This document shows positions 1 through 8,492 of a stretch of DNA of 33,013 nt, piece after piece; within the stretch, counting starts at the first letter, position 1, and each line of letters begins with the position of its first letter. A program made the translations under genes and the position numbers. This stretch comes from Ruminococcaceae bacterium OttesenSCG-928-L11 (GTDB taxonomy: Bacteria; Bacillota; Clostridia; Oscillospirales; Ruminococcaceae): positions 1 through 33,013 of the forward strand of contig JAJDGX010000019.1 of assembly GCA_030265885.1 (NCBI GenBank). Reading direction: 5' to 3'. The notes beneath the pieces were generated by a model that saw only the letters and a list, made by a program, of their open reading frames with translations, did not search any database and was not told the origin of the DNA.

Positions 1-661
1 AGTCGGCATACAGAATTTGAATGTTAAAAGGGGGGGAGTCCTTGCTTACCCTGTCCAGGCGGTCGCCGTTGGAATCGGTGACAATGACGTTTTCGACGAT
101 GGCCTCAGAGCGCAGGGTGTCGTCCTCGCCGCCGTCGCTGCCGCCGGACGAGCCGCCCCGCACGTAGAAGTAGTCATCCGGAATGCTGATGCGAACAGAC
201 GGCTTGTAGACATCGCCCTTCTTGTTGGCGGCCTCGGCGCTGCTGATGATGATATTGTCCGCCGCGCTGATGTATTGGATGTTGGTCAGTGTCATGGTGA
301 CCGGGCACTTACCGTCGGAATTGGCCTTGTCGACGACATACTTCAGCGTGGTGTTGGAGGTGCGCCAGCCGGTGACGTTGACCCGGCCCTTGTCTGTTGA
401 ATACTCGTAGGTGGAGGTGTCGTCGGGGTTGTAACCGGTGATATTGGCGGGATCCTCCAGGTAGGAGATTTCGATGTTGAGAACCTTGCTGCTGTCATCC
501 CGGTTGATGGTGGTGGAGTTCCCGTTTTTATCAGTTACATAGATGTACTGCACGATATCCTCGGTGACAGCCGCGCTGACCGTCAACACAGCCGGCCCGC
601 ACAGCTGCAGGCAGAGTATGGCGGCAGCCAGCAGGCTGCTCAGTTTCCCGGCAAGTTTCAT
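1..661 (-). CDS. Secreted protein of unknown function, partial (3' end outside window)
   Basis: This open frame is absent from the ORF track because it runs off the left edge. It starts at an ATG whose last two bases are part of the TGA stop of the upstream ABC ATPase (ATGA overlap), so the two are almost certainly translationally coupled. The first ~30 residues (MKLAGKLSSLLAAAILCLQL...) form a signal peptide with a likely cleavage after a VSA motif. About 220 codons are visible. They are rich in Thr, Asn, Asp and Ser and read like extracellular beta-sandwich material, with a Gly/Ser/Asp linker (GGSSGGSDGG) near residue 185. I do not recognise a named domain. Clostridial operons often pair MacB-type ATPases with an exported adhesin or CARDB-like protein and a permease, which would lie further left; that is inference from context. 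Confidence 0.72.
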   Translation of the reverse strand, partial: MKLAGKLSSLLAAAILCLQLCGPAVLTVSAAVTEDIVQYIYVTDKNGNSTTINRDDSSKVLNIEISYLEDPANITGYNPDDTSTYEYSTDKGRVNVTGWRTSNTTLKYVVDKANSDGKCPVTMTLTNIQYISAADNIIISSAEAANKKGDVYKPSVRISIPDDYFYVRGGSSGGSDGGEDDTLRSEAIVENVIVTDSNGDRLDRVSKDSPPFNIQILYAD

Positions 662-1533
662 TCGTCGTTACCCTCTTTTTCATCTGAGATTTCATTTCCG
701 TGTATGGCGGCGTCCGCCTCGTCGGAAGGGGGAGATTCATCTGTAGCGTTGTCCGGCCCGGGGAGCGCGGGCTCGTCGTCCGTTTCCTGCGAAGGCGACT
801 CCGTGCTCTCCAAAAACTGGCGGGGCGGCGCCGTGGCAATGGATTGGTTTGTGCGGTCATCCACAATGTTGCCGTCAATAATCCGTATGATGCGGTCGGC
901 GTACTTGGCCAGGTTGGGGTCGTGGGTAACCAGTATCAGAGTCTGGTTGTTTTCCCGGCACAGGCTTACCATCATGTTCATGACCTCCGCAGTGGTGCGG
1001 GAGTCCAAGTTGCCAGTGGGCTCGTCGGCAAAAATAATTTTAGGGTGCGCAACAAAAGCCCGTGCGATGCCGACCCGCTGCTGCTGTCCACCGGACATCT
1101 GAGAGGGAGTGTGCCGCATTCGGCCGCCCAATCCCACCGACGTCAGTATCCGCTTCGCCGCCGCATTCCGTTTGCTTTTGCCTACACCCCGAAAGATAAG
1201 AGGAAGGCTGACATTTTCCAGCGCCGTCATAGACGGCATAAGGTTGTACGATTGAAAGATAAAGCCGACAAACCGCTGCCGAAAGCGGGCGAGCTTGTCC
1301 TCGGAAAAGGAGGAGATGTTGTATTTTCCTATATATACGGCGCCTCGGGTAGGTTTTTCCAGACCCGCCAGCTGGTTGAGCAGGGTGGATTTGCCCGAGC
1401 CGGAGGTGCCTACAATGCAGCAAATCTGGCCCTGTGGCACGGTGAATGAGATATCGTCCAGGGCGACAACCTGCTCGTTGCCTACCTTGTACACCTTTCT
1501 CAGGTTGGTGACCCGGATAATCGGGTTGCTCAA
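658..1533 (-). CDS. ABC transporter ATP-binding protein, MacB/LolD type, with acidic C-terminal tail
   Basis: This is the nucleotide-binding subunit of an ABC transporter of the MacB/LolD/FtsE-like group, which power permeases acting on lipoproteins, peptides or drugs at the membrane. Visible motifs are Walker A (GTSGSGKST, residues 42-50), a Q-loop (FIFQSYNL), the signature MSGGQQQR, Walker B with FADEPTGNLDS, and the switch histidine in LVTHD. The ATPase core ends near residue 228. A tail of about 65 residues rich in Glu, Asp, Pro and Ser follows, which is unusual for this family (normally 220-250 residues). The start is a TTG; an in-frame TGA lies a few codons upstream and a G-rich stretch (TGGGGGTT) sits at RBS distance. 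It overlaps the downstream secreted-protein gene by four bases. The permease is not in the window. The family call is firm; the substrate is unknown. Confidence 0.93.
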   Translation of the reverse strand: MSNPIIRVTNLRKVYKVGNEQVVALDDISFTVPQGQICCIVGTSGSGKSTLLNQLAGLEKPTRGAVYIGKYNISSFSEDKLARFRQRFVGFIFQSYNLMPSMTALENVSLPLIFRGVGKSKRNAAAKRILTSVGLGGRMRHTPSQMSGGQQQRVGIARAFVAHPKIIFADEPTGNLDSRTTAEVMNMMVSLCRENNQTLILVTHDPNLAKYADRIIRIIDGNIVDDRTNQSIATAPPRQFLESTESPSQETDDEPALPGPDNATDESPPSDEADAAIHGNEISDEKEGNDE

Positions 1534-2284
1534 ACGCTTAACCCCCAGTCAATGCATCGCCGCGACGTTGCGATTATATTAATATAGTATAGGATATACC
1601 CTATGCGGACAAATGATGCGGGTGATTGCGTGCATGCAGCTTATACGCATAAAAATACGCCCGAGCCCGGATGAAAAAGCCGGGGCACTTCTCGTCAGTC
1701 CGCTGATATCCGATGGTTTTCAAGGAAAATTTGCAGGGCAGACAATATTTACCAAAAGAAAATCCATGCAAACCGGTTGAAAATCAGACGGATTTAGTAT
1801 ACCATAGAATGGGAATCAATTCAATTAAAATCACATTATTAATAATATATTCAGCTTTCGGCTATTTGGCCCGGCAGGGTCGCACACCTTCCCGCGTGAA
1901 TTGTCATATGCTGGAAGGCGGGAAGCGGCGCCGGTTTTCGACGAGGACGCCGTGCTGCGAAGTTTTTCGGGCATGTGCATTTCGGTAGAATAAAATAGCA
2001 AAGTGAGCAAATACTAGAAACTGTAACACGGATTGGATCCGTATGAACCCATGGATGCAGCAAAATCATTGCCAATGAAACACAGTGCATAAATGGGTTA
2101 CCCAATGGAAAACCGGCTTTTATTGTGGGTTTACCATATCTTGCGGGCGTGCCGTGTCCGAAAACGGAATTGTAACGTGCGTGCGGCCCGGGTTGAGCAG
2201 CTCGGTGTCTGTGCGCGTCCTTTCCCCCCGGCAGGCTTGCCGCGCCGGGGCGAGAGCAAAATATAAGGAGGAACTGGAAAGTTT
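1534..2284. other. Long intergenic region between the divergent ABC gene and spoVT
   Basis: About 750 bases lack a convincing gene. Roughly 1700-1860 and 1985-2100 are much more AT-rich than the flanking genes. The 91-codon ORF at 1713-1988 and the opposing 1851-2105 ORF have no ribosome binding site and no recognisable protein features. Small dyads are visible: ACGGAT-TGG-ATCCGT (2028-2042), TGGGT-T-ACCCA (2094-2104), and a GC hairpin CCCCGGC...GCCGGGG (2226-2250) just before the spoVT ribosome binding site. The last has no U-tract, so it is not an intrinsic terminator. I find no tRNA, riboswitch or known small-RNA signature, and no confident sigma-G promoter. Confidence 0.5.
1573..1614 (-). 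promoter_or_regulatory. Possible promoter and dyad upstream of the ABC transporter gene
   Basis: On the minus strand an AT-rich stretch contains TATACT (1591-1586) and TATAAT (1578-1573), 40-60 bases before the TTG start. A weak -35 candidate (TTTGTC, 1613-1608) lies 16 bases before TATACT. The dyad ATAGG-atatac-CCTAT (1589-1604) overlaps this area and could be an operator. The -35 match is poor, so only the -10 boxes are well supported. Confidence 0.35.
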
Positions 2285-2827
2285 ATGAAAGCTACAGGTA
2301 TTGTAAGGCGGATTGACGATCTGGGCCGTGTGGTGATTCCCAAGGAAATCCGCAGGACCATGCGCATTCGCGAAGGCGATCCCCTGGAAATATATACGGA
2401 TAACGACGGCGAGGTCATCTTCAAAAAATATTCCCCCCTGGGGGAACTGAGCAACTTCTCCTCCCAGTACGCGGAAGTGCTGTACCGCACAGGTGGACAC
2501 CCGGTTGTAGTTTGTGACAGGGATCATGTCATCGCCGTGGCGGGTGTGCCAAAAAAAGAGCTGCTGGAACGGCGGGTTTCCTCCGCGCTGGAGGATAGCA
2601 TGGAGCAGCGCAAGCCCTTTGCCTACACGGCAAACGAGCCCGGCAAGGTACAGCCGGTGGAGGGCGACGACCGCTTTGCCATTGCAGGCGCCCCCATCAT
2701 TGCCTCCGGCGATGTGTGCGGCTCCATCATGTTTGTGGGCGAGAACAACGGGGACTGCGCCGGCGAGATTGAGATCAAGCTCATCAACACCGCCGCCGCC
2801 TTTCTGGGCAAGCAAATGGAGGAGTAA
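2285..2827 (+). CDS. spoVT: Stage V sporulation protein T, AbrB-family regulator
   Basis: SpoVT is a forespore transcription regulator that modulates the sigma-G regulon and spore properties. The 180-residue length matches the family. Residues 1-50 (MKATGIVRRIDDLGRVVIPKEIRR...) are the swapped-hairpin AbrB DNA-binding domain with its hallmark LGRVVIPKEIR. Residues ~55-180 are the GAF-like C-terminal domain that separates SpoVT from AbrB and Abh. An AAGGAGG lies 12 bases before the ATG. The gene stands alone after a long untranslated stretch; the next gene, rimP, has its own promoter. I could not identify a confident sigma-G promoter by eye, although forespore control is expected for this family. 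Confidence 0.96.
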   Translation: MKATGIVRRIDDLGRVVIPKEIRRTMRIREGDPLEIYTDNDGEVIFKKYSPLGELSNFSSQYAEVLYRTGGHPVVVCDRDHVIAVAGVPKKELLERRVSSALEDSMEQRKPFAYTANEPGKVQPVEGDDRFAIAGAPIIASGDVCGSIMFVGENNGDCAGEIEIKLINTAAAFLGKQMEE

Positions 2828-2867
2828 GGGGGATTGGCTTCCGGTGCCCCAAAAAGCAAAATCATAC

Positions 2868-2896
2868 TTGCATTCCACATGGGTTTGTGGTAAACT
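2868..2896 (+). promoter_or_regulatory. Sigma-A promoter of the rimP-nusA-infB operon
   Basis: TTGCAT (2868-2873) and TAAACT (2891-2896) are separated by exactly 17 bases. The promoter sits between the spoVT stop and rimP, and predicts a start near 2903 and a leader of about 130 bases. Confidence 0.72.
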
Positions 2897-2928
2897 GTTA
2901 TACGGTATGATTAAAGAGTAAGAGTATG

Positions 2929-2955
2929 AAAGAGTGGGATGAACCCGCTCTTTTG
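2929..2955 (+). terminator. Terminator-like hairpin in the rimP leader (possible attenuator)
   Basis: AAAGAGTGGG (2929-2938) pairs with CCCGCTCTTT (2944-2953) around an ATGAA loop: ten pairs with one G-U, running into TTTTGTTT. It lies about 30 bases after the predicted start of the nusA operon transcript and before rimP, where a premature-termination control would sit. Confidence 0.6.
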
Positions 2956-3034
2956 TTTATGTGTGGCACTTGAAGCCGGGTACCCCCGGCAGGGACAATT
3001 GCCGGCAAACGGCGCGAAGGAAGGATACAGCCCT

Positions 3035-3568
3035 ATGGCAAAGAAAAAGGACAACGGCGCCCCCCATAAAAACACAGTCGCCATCGCCGAGGAACTAATC
3101 GCCCCCATTGTGGAGGAGCTGGGCCTGCGGCTGTGGGATGTTCGGTTTGAAAAGGAAGGTGCCACCTGGTATCTCCGCTACCTCATCGACAAGGAGGAGG
3201 GGATTACCATTCAGGACTGCGAGGCTGTCAACAAGGCCATTGACCCGGTTCTGGACAACGCGGATCCCATTCAGCAAAGCTATGTGCTGGAGGTGTCCTC
3301 TCCCGGCGCGGAGCGTCAACTGACCCGGGACTGGCACTTTGCCGAATGCATGGGGGAGCCGGTGCAGGTGCGCCTGATTCGCCCCTTTAAGGGCCGCCGG
3401 GACTTCGTGGGGGCCTTGACCGACTACGACGGCGACAACATCACCATTCTCCTGGAGGATGAGCCGGACGGCGATCCGGACAACGCAACCGAAATGACAT
3501 TTACTATAAAAGAATCCGCGTATGTCCGGCTGTATGTGGATTTTGAAACTGGAGGATTTAAAGGATGA
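3035..3568 (+). CDS. rimP: Ribosome maturation factor RimP
   Basis: RimP assists late maturation of the 30S subunit. The track ORF begins at 2939, inside the leader hairpin, so I start at the ATG at 3035: it follows GAAGGAAGG and gives MAKKKDN..., 177 residues, a normal length. The N-terminal alpha/beta domain has the family pattern (EELGLRLWDVRFEKEG, then YLRYLIDKEEGI and DCEAVNKAIDPVLD, and YVLEVSSPGAERQL). A C-terminal SH3-like barrel follows (residues ~95-177). First gene of the operon. Its TGA overlaps the nusA ATG (ATGA), so the two are translationally coupled. Confidence 0.95.
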   Translation: MAKKKDNGAPHKNTVAIAEELIAPIVEELGLRLWDVRFEKEGATWYLRYLIDKEEGITIQDCEAVNKAIDPVLDNADPIQQSYVLEVSSPGAERQLTRDWHFAECMGEPVQVRLIRPFKGRRDFVGALTDYDGDNITILLEDEPDGDPDNATEMTFTIKESAYVRLYVDFETGGFKG

Positions 3569-4617
3569 ACACCGAGTTCTTTGAAGCATTGGCGCTGCTG
3601 GAGAAAGAAAAAGGCATTCCCATGGAATACCTGCTGGAAAAAATCAAAAACGCCATTGCCATTGCCGTCAAGAGAGACGGCGAGGGCACCGAAGAGAGCA
3701 TTGTGGAAATTGACCCCGAAACCGGCAGGTTTTATGTGGCGTTCCGCAAAACGGTGGTGGAGGAGGTGGAGGATCCGTCCAACGAGATTTTGCTGGATCA
3801 GGCCCGCCACATCGACTCCAAGGCCATGCTGGGCTCCGTCATTGAAATCCCCATGGAAACAAAGAAATTCGGACGCATTGCCGCCCAGGCCGCCAAGCAT
3901 GTCATCCGCCAGGGCATTCGGGAAGGGGAGCGGGATCAGCTTCTCCACGAATACCAGAGCCGGGAGCAGGACATCGTCACCGCCACGGTTATGCGGGTGG
4001 ATGAGCGCAAGGGCAACGTCACGCTGGAAATCGGCAAATCCGAGGCCATCCTGCCCAAAAGCGAGCAGCTTCCCGGCGAGGTGTTCCGGGACGGCGAGAA
4101 AATCCGCGTGTATGTGGTGGACGTCATGGCCGGGGAAAAAGGCCCCCGCCTGATGATATCCCGAACCCATCCGGGCCTTGTCAAGCGCCTGTTTGAGATG
4201 CAGGTGCCCGAAATTTACGACGGCACCGTGGAAATCAAATCCATTTCCCGGGAGGCCGGCTCCCGCACGAAAATAGCCGTGTGGTCAAAGGATGAGAACG
4301 TGGACGCCCAGGGCGCGTGCATCGGCCCCAAAGGCAGCCGGGTCAGCGACATTGTGGATGAGCTGGGCGGCGAGAAGATCGATGTGGTCAAATACTCCGA
4401 CGACCCTCGGGAGTTCATCGCCGAGGCCCTTTCTCCGGCTCAGGTGCTGGATGTGGAAATCGAGTCGGAGGATGCCCGGAGCTGCAAGGTGACGGTGCCC
4501 GACCAGCAGCTGTCCCTGGCCATCGGCAACAAGGGACAGAACGCCCGCCTGGCCGCCCGTCTGACCGGCTGGAAGATTGACATTCGCCCGGAAAGCGGAT
4601 TTTTCGGGGAAGAGTAA
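3565..4617 (+). CDS. nusA: Transcription termination/antitermination factor NusA
   Basis: NusA binds RNA polymerase and nascent RNA and controls pausing, termination and antitermination. The 350-residue protein has the N-terminal polymerase-binding domain (1-125), an S1 domain (~130-200), and two KH domains containing CIGPKGSRV and AIGNKGQNARLA. As in other Firmicutes it lacks the acidic C-terminal repeats of the E. coli protein. It overlaps rimP by four bases. A 174-base gap to ylxR follows, longer than the other junctions in this operon. NusA is known to autoregulate in other bacteria, which makes the terminator-like hairpin upstream of rimP relevant. Confidence 0.97.
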   Translation: MNTEFFEALALLEKEKGIPMEYLLEKIKNAIAIAVKRDGEGTEESIVEIDPETGRFYVAFRKTVVEEVEDPSNEILLDQARHIDSKAMLGSVIEIPMETKKFGRIAAQAAKHVIRQGIREGERDQLLHEYQSREQDIVTATVMRVDERKGNVTLEIGKSEAILPKSEQLPGEVFRDGEKIRVYVVDVMAGEKGPRLMISRTHPGLVKRLFEMQVPEIYDGTVEIKSISREAGSRTKIAVWSKDENVDAQGACIGPKGSRVSDIVDELGGEKIDVVKYSDDPREFIAEALSPAQVLDVEIESEDARSCKVTVPDQQLSLAIGNKGQNARLAARLTGWKIDIRPESGFFGEE

Positions 4618-4791
4618 TCCCATACGCGGAGCCGCGTCCTGCGGATGTGCCCGCCCAAAAGCAACAATCCCCTCACGCCAGGCAAACGCCGGTTGAGGTT
4701 GAAAGATATAGAATCCAGAGTAAAGGGAAACCCCGGCAAACGATGCGGATATGCCCACAGTGGCCCCGCGGAAGAAGAGAGTGATCGCAAA

Positions 4792-5070
4792 ATGGCTGTA
4801 AAAAAACGAAAACCGCCGGTGCGGATGTGTTCGGGATGCGGGGAGCGCAAGGAAAAGAAAGAGCTTGTGCGCGTTGTTCGCAGCCCGGAGGGAGAAATAT
4901 CGCTGGATGTGACCGGACGCAAATCCGGGCGCGGCGCATATATCTGCCCCAAGGCGGACTGCCTGAAAAAGGCACGGAAGGCCAAACGGCTGGAACGCTC
5001 CTTTGATTGCCAGATTCCCGACGAGGTGTACCGGCAAATGGAGGAGGAATTGGGAAAACATGAAACGTAA
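4792..5070 (+). CDS. rnpM: YlxR/RnpM family RNA-binding protein
   Basis: This small basic protein belongs to the YlxR family (DUF448), which always sits between nusA and infB in Firmicutes; the B. subtilis member has been linked to RNase P modulation under the name RnpM. The diagnostic stretch is RMCSGCGERKEKKEL, followed by GRKSGRGAYICPKADCL. I start at the ATG at 4792 (MAVKKRKPPVR), giving 92 residues, the usual size. The track's ATG at 4645 would add 49 residues of unlikely sequence. The RBS (GAAGAAGAG) is weak. The end overlaps the ylxQ start by 11 bases. Confidence 0.92.
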   Translation: MAVKKRKPPVRMCSGCGERKEKKELVRVVRSPEGEISLDVTGRKSGRGAYICPKADCLKKARKAKRLERSFDCQIPDEVYRQMEEELGKHET

Positions 5071-5449
5071 GGCGGAAAAGAATGACGGCCCGTCTGACGC
5101 CCGGAAACTGCTCCAGCTGCTCGGCATCTGTAAAAAGGCCGGTAAGTTGGCCGAGGGCTTTGATCCGGTGGCGGAGGCCGCAAATGGAGGGAAAGCCAGT
5201 CTGATACTTACGGCAATGGATCTTTCGCCGAAATCGGAAAAAGAAATCGTGAGAATTGCCGAATCCAACCGGGTAGAGCGGCTGAAGACCGCTGTTACCA
5301 TGGATGAAATATGGTCGATGCTCAGCCGACGGTCGGGGATACTGGCCGTGCTGGACGATGGCCTGGCAGAGACAGTCAAAGGGGCGGCGGAGGCGTTGCA
5401 GCCCCCACCGGAAAATCCGGCGGAAGCCCCACTGTACGAGGAGGAATAG
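5060..5449 (+). CDS. ylxQ: L7Ae-family ribosomal-like protein YlxQ
   Basis: This is the L7Ae/L30e-fold protein encoded between ylxR and infB. The family binds kink-turn RNA, although the cellular role of YlxQ is not well settled. The start is the ATG at 5060, 12 bases after GAGGAGG and inside the end of ylxR; the track start at 5003 has no support. The protein is 129 residues. The pattern [18 protein letters not shown] and the segment [16 protein letters not shown] match the L7Ae fold. The C-terminal ~20 residues are Pro/Glu-rich and probably disordered. It is coupled to infB, whose start lies a few bases after this stop. Confidence 0.9.
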   Translation: MKRKAEKNDGPSDARKLLQLLGICKKAGKLAEGFDPVAEAANGGKASLILTAMDLSPKSEKEIVRIAESNRVERLKTAVTMDEIWSMLSRRSGILAVLDDGLAETVKGAAEALQPPPENPAEAPLYEEE

Positions 5450-5456
5450 TGCTTAT

Positions 5457-8072
5457 ATGATGGAAAAATATCGCGTCCATGAGGTCGCTAAGGATTTGGG
5501 TGTTCCCAGCAAGGAGATCATCGAGCTGCTGGGCAAATATTTCGACGATACAAAGAAGCATATGACAGCCCTGGAGCCCAAGGAACTCAGCGTCATCTTC
5601 GACCATTACACAAGGCAGAATACAGTCGAGACCTTTGACGAGTATTTTGAAGAAGGCCGCAAACGGCGAGAGGCGGCTGCTGCGGAGGCGAAAAAGGCCC
5701 CTGCCGCTCCGGCCCCTGCAAAGGCGCCCCAGCCCAAGGCACAGGAGAAGCCACAACCGGCCGTTCAGGCCGCGCCGACTGCCCAGCAGCGCCCTGCCGC
5801 TCAGCAGCAAAGGCCCGCCCAACCCCAGAGGCCGCAGCAACAGCAGGCTCGTCCGCAGAACGCCGCGCCCCAGAGCAACCGGCAGGCCCAGGCGGCTCAG
5901 AAGCCCATCCAGAAGCCGGTTGCCGGCGTGGATCGCATGAAGCAGTTCCAGGACAGGGTCGGCCAGGCACAGCAAAAACAACCGGCCAAGCCCCAGCGTC
6001 CCCAGCCTCAGCGCCCCCAGCAGCAGCGCCCCAACCAGGTAGCCGCCGCCATTCCCCAGGGCAAGGTGGAGACAAACGCCAGCGCCGCCACGGTTCAGCG
6101 GGAGGCTGTCCACGTGGATATGCGCACGGTGAAGGTCAACCTGGACAAATACAACGAGCGCTACGAGACCATTGCGCCCACCAACCTGGCCAAAAAGGAC
6201 ACCGGTGTGCGCAAGCAGAAGCTCAATCAGCGCAGCGCCCAGCGTGGAAAGCCCTTTATGTCCCGCAAGGACAAGGAAGCCCAGAAGCTGAAGCGCATTG
6301 AGATGGAGCGGCAGCGCCGTCAAAAGCTGGAAATTACCATCCCCGAGGAAATCTCCGTCACCGACCTGGCCGGTCGCCTGAAGGTACAGGCCGCCGAGGT
6401 GGTCAAGCGCCTGATGACATTGGGCGTTATGGCCTCCGCCGGACAGATCATCGATTACGATACGGCTGCCATGGTCGCCATGGAAATCGGCGCCAAGGTA
6501 TCGCCCGAGGTGGTTGTCACCATCGAGGACAGACTCTTCGAAGAGGTGGATGACAGCGCGGACAACATGTCGGTTCGCCCGCCCGTCGTCGTGGTCATGG
6601 GCCACGTCGACCACGGCAAAACTTCCCTGCTGGACGCCATTCGCGACACCAGCGTCACCAGCGGCGAGGCCGGCGGCATCACCCAGCACATCGGCGCTTA
6701 TCAGGTGACAGTCAATGACCGAAAGGTCACCTTCTTGGATACACCCGGCCACGCCGCATTTACCTCGATGCGTGCCCGCGGTGCCCAGGTTACCGATATC
6801 GCCATTCTGGTTGTGGCGGCCGACGACGGCATCATGCCTCAGACAGTCGAGGCCATCAACCACGCCAAGGCGGCTGGCGTCTCCATTATCGTCGCCATCA
6901 ACAAGATCGACAAGGAAGATGCCAACCCTGAACGGGTGAAGCAGGAGCTGACCGAATACGAGCTTGTCCCCGAGGAGTGGGGCGGCGATGTGATCTGTGT
7001 TCCTGTCTCCGCCCACACGCGGGAAAACATTGATACCCTGCTGGAAATGGTACAGCTGGTCGCCGATATGAAGGAACTGAAGGCCAATCCTGACCGGATG
7101 GCCAAGGGCACCGTCATTGAGGCCCGCCTCGACAAGAGCCGCGGCCCCATCTCCACCATTCTGGTGCAGAACGGCACCCTTCACACCGGGGATACCATCA
7201 TCGCCGGCACCGCTTTGGGCCACGTCCGCGTCATGCTCAACGATATGGGTGAGCGGGTGGATGAGGCTGGCCCCTCCATGCCTGTCGAGATCACCGGTCT
7301 CAGCGAGGTACCGCAGGCCGGCGACGTGTTCAATGCCGTAGAGGATGAGCGCCTGGCCCGCGAACTGGTGGATCAGCGCCGCCACGAAGCCAAAGAGGTT
7401 CAGTTCAAATCGTACCAGAAGGTCACTCTGGATAATTTGTTCAGCCAGATTTCCGAGGGCGAGATCAAGGAACTGCCCATTATCGTCAAGGCTGACGTGC
7501 AGGGCTCTGTGGAGGCGGTTCGCCAGTCTCTGGAGAAGCTGTCCAACGAGGAAGTCCGGGTGCGGGTCATCCACGGCGCGGTCGGTGCGGTCAGCGAGTC
7601 CGACGTTATGCTGGCCGACGCTTCCAACGCCATTATTGTCGGCTTCAACGTGCGCCCCGAGCCCATCGCCAAGGAGACCGCCGAGCGGGACGACGTGGAA
7701 ATCCGCCTGTACCGCATCATTTACGACGCCATCGACGATGTAACCCAGGCTATGAAGGGCATGCTGGCTCCCAAGCATCGGGATGTGGATCTGGGCCGTG
7801 CGGAGGTTCGCACCGTCTACAAAATCTCCAATGTGGGAACCATTGCCGGCTGCTATGTGCTGGAGGGCAAAATCATCCGCTCCGCCAAGATCCGCCTGGT
7901 ACGCGACGGCATCATCATCGCCGACGACATGCTCGGCTCCCTTCGCCGCTTCAAGGACGACGTCCGCGAGGTTGCCCAGGGCTACGAGTGCGGCATCGGC
8001 CTGGAAAAATTCAACGATATCAAGGAAGGCGACGTGTTCGAGGCCTATATCGTGGAAGAATACAGAGATTAG
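5457..8072 (+). CDS. infB: Translation initiation factor IF-2
   Basis: IF-2 is the GTPase that recruits initiator tRNA to the 30S subunit and promotes subunit joining. The ATG at 5457 (an ATGATG pair, so 5460 is possible) follows GAGGAGG; the track extension to 5304 overlaps ylxQ in another frame. The 871-residue product has an IF2_N helix bundle at the start ([14 protein letters not shown]), a long low-complexity Ala/Pro/Gln/Arg segment (~65-220), a second IF2_N domain (~295-350), and the G domain from ~375: GHVDHGKTS (G1), [10 protein letters not shown] (G2), DTPGHAAF (G3), NKID (G4) and SAH (G5). Domains II, III and IV follow to the end. A terminator-like hairpin lies directly after the stop. 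Confidence 0.98.
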   Translation: MMEKYRVHEVAKDLGVPSKEIIELLGKYFDDTKKHMTALEPKELSVIFDHYTRQNTVETFDEYFEEGRKRREAAAAEAKKAPAAPAPAKAPQPKAQEKPQPAVQAAPTAQQRPAAQQQRPAQPQRPQQQQARPQNAAPQSNRQAQAAQKPIQKPVAGVDRMKQFQDRVGQAQQKQPAKPQRPQPQRPQQQRPNQVAAAIPQGKVETNASAATVQREAVHVDMRTVKVNLDKYNERYETIAPTNLAKKDTGVRKQKLNQRSAQRGKPFMSRKDKEAQKLKRIEMERQRRQKLEITIPEEISVTDLAGRLKVQAAEVVKRLMTLGVMASAGQIIDYDTAAMVAMEIGAKVSPEVVVTIEDRLFEEVDDSADNMSVRPPVVVVMGHVDHGKTSLLDAIRDTSVTSGEAGGITQHIGAYQVTVNDRKVTFLDTPGHAAFTSMRARGAQVTDIAILVVAADDGIMPQTVEAINHAKAAGVSIIVAINKIDKEDANPERVKQELTEYELVPEEWGGDVICVPVSAHTRENIDTLLEMVQLVADMKELKANPDRMAKGTVIEARLDKSRGPISTILVQNGTLHTGDTIIAGTALGHVRVMLNDMGERVDEAGPSMPVEITGLSEVPQAGDVFNAVEDERLARELVDQRRHEAKEVQFKSYQKVTLDNLFSQISEGEIKELPIIVKADVQGSVEAVRQSLEKLSNEEVRVRVIHGAVGAVSESDVMLADASNAIIVGFNVRPEPIAKETAERDDVEIRLYRIIYDAIDDVTQAMKGMLAPKHRDVDLGRAEVRTVYKISNVGTIAGCYVLEGKIIRSAKIRLVRDGIIIADDMLGSLRRFKDDVREVAQGYECGIGLEKFNDIKEGDVFEAYIVEEYRD

Positions 8073-8086
8073 TAATTGGGGCTTTT

Positions 8087-8125
8087 GCAAAAGCATGGAA
8101 TAAAAGCCATGCTTTTGCTTTTGTT
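8087..8125 (+). terminator. Terminator-like hairpin between infB and rbfA
   Basis: GCAAAAGCATGG (8087-8098) pairs perfectly over 12 bases with CCATGCTTTTGC (8107-8118) around AATAAAAG, followed by TTTTGTT. The rbfA RBS (GGAGGAGG) begins immediately after. It may work as a partial terminator that lowers expression of the distal genes, or as an RNA-processing or stability element. Confidence 0.7.
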
Positions 8126-8140
8126 CGGAGGAGGATTCAA

Positions 8141-8476
8141 ATGCCCTCATTTAAAACAGCCCGGAATGCCGAGGATATCAAGCGGGAACTGACAGACATT
8201 TTCCGCTCGCTGAAGGATCCCCGCGTCACCGGCATGCTCAGCATTGTGTCGCTGGATTTGTCCGGCGACGGCAGCTGGTGCAAGGTCTACGTCAGCTCCC
8301 TGGAGGGGCTGGAGACCGCTCAAAACGCCGTAAAGGGCCTGACAAGCGCAGCCGGCTTCATCCGCCGCGAAATCGGCCTGCGGCTGAAAATGCGCCACAC
8401 GCCGCAATTTCTCTTTATTGCCGACGACGGCATTGCCCACAGCGCGGAAATCAACAAAAAACTCAGAGACCTTTAA
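8141..8476 (+). CDS. rbfA: 30S ribosome-binding factor A
   Basis: RbfA is a KH-fold protein needed for late 30S maturation and 16S rRNA 5'-end processing. The ATG at 8141 follows GGAGGAGG and gives 111 residues (MPSFKTARNAEDIKREL...), the normal length; the track start at 7988 lies inside infB and is wrong. Family features include the N-terminal ELTDIFRSLKDPR and the C-terminal segment RLKMRHTPQFLFIADDGI. It is the first gene after the infB hairpin and is followed 16 bases later by nrnA. Confidence 0.95.
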   Translation: MPSFKTARNAEDIKRELTDIFRSLKDPRVTGMLSIVSLDLSGDGSWCKVYVSSLEGLETAQNAVKGLTSAAGFIRREIGLRLKMRHTPQFLFIADDGIAHSAEINKKLRDL

Positions 8477-8492
8477 AAGGGGACAGACATTC

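Noticed and set aside
1713-1988. 91-codon plus-strand ORF in the spoVT upstream gap
   Set aside because: It has no RBS, no domain-like pattern, and crosses AT-rich non-coding DNA.
2226-2250. Terminator before spoVT
   Set aside because: The GC hairpin has no following T-run and sits just before the gene's own RBS.
5376-8150. 924-codon minus-strand ORF antisense to infB
   Set aside because: It mirrors infB, has no ribosome binding site or recognisable domain, and is a by-product of GC-rich third positions in the sense gene.
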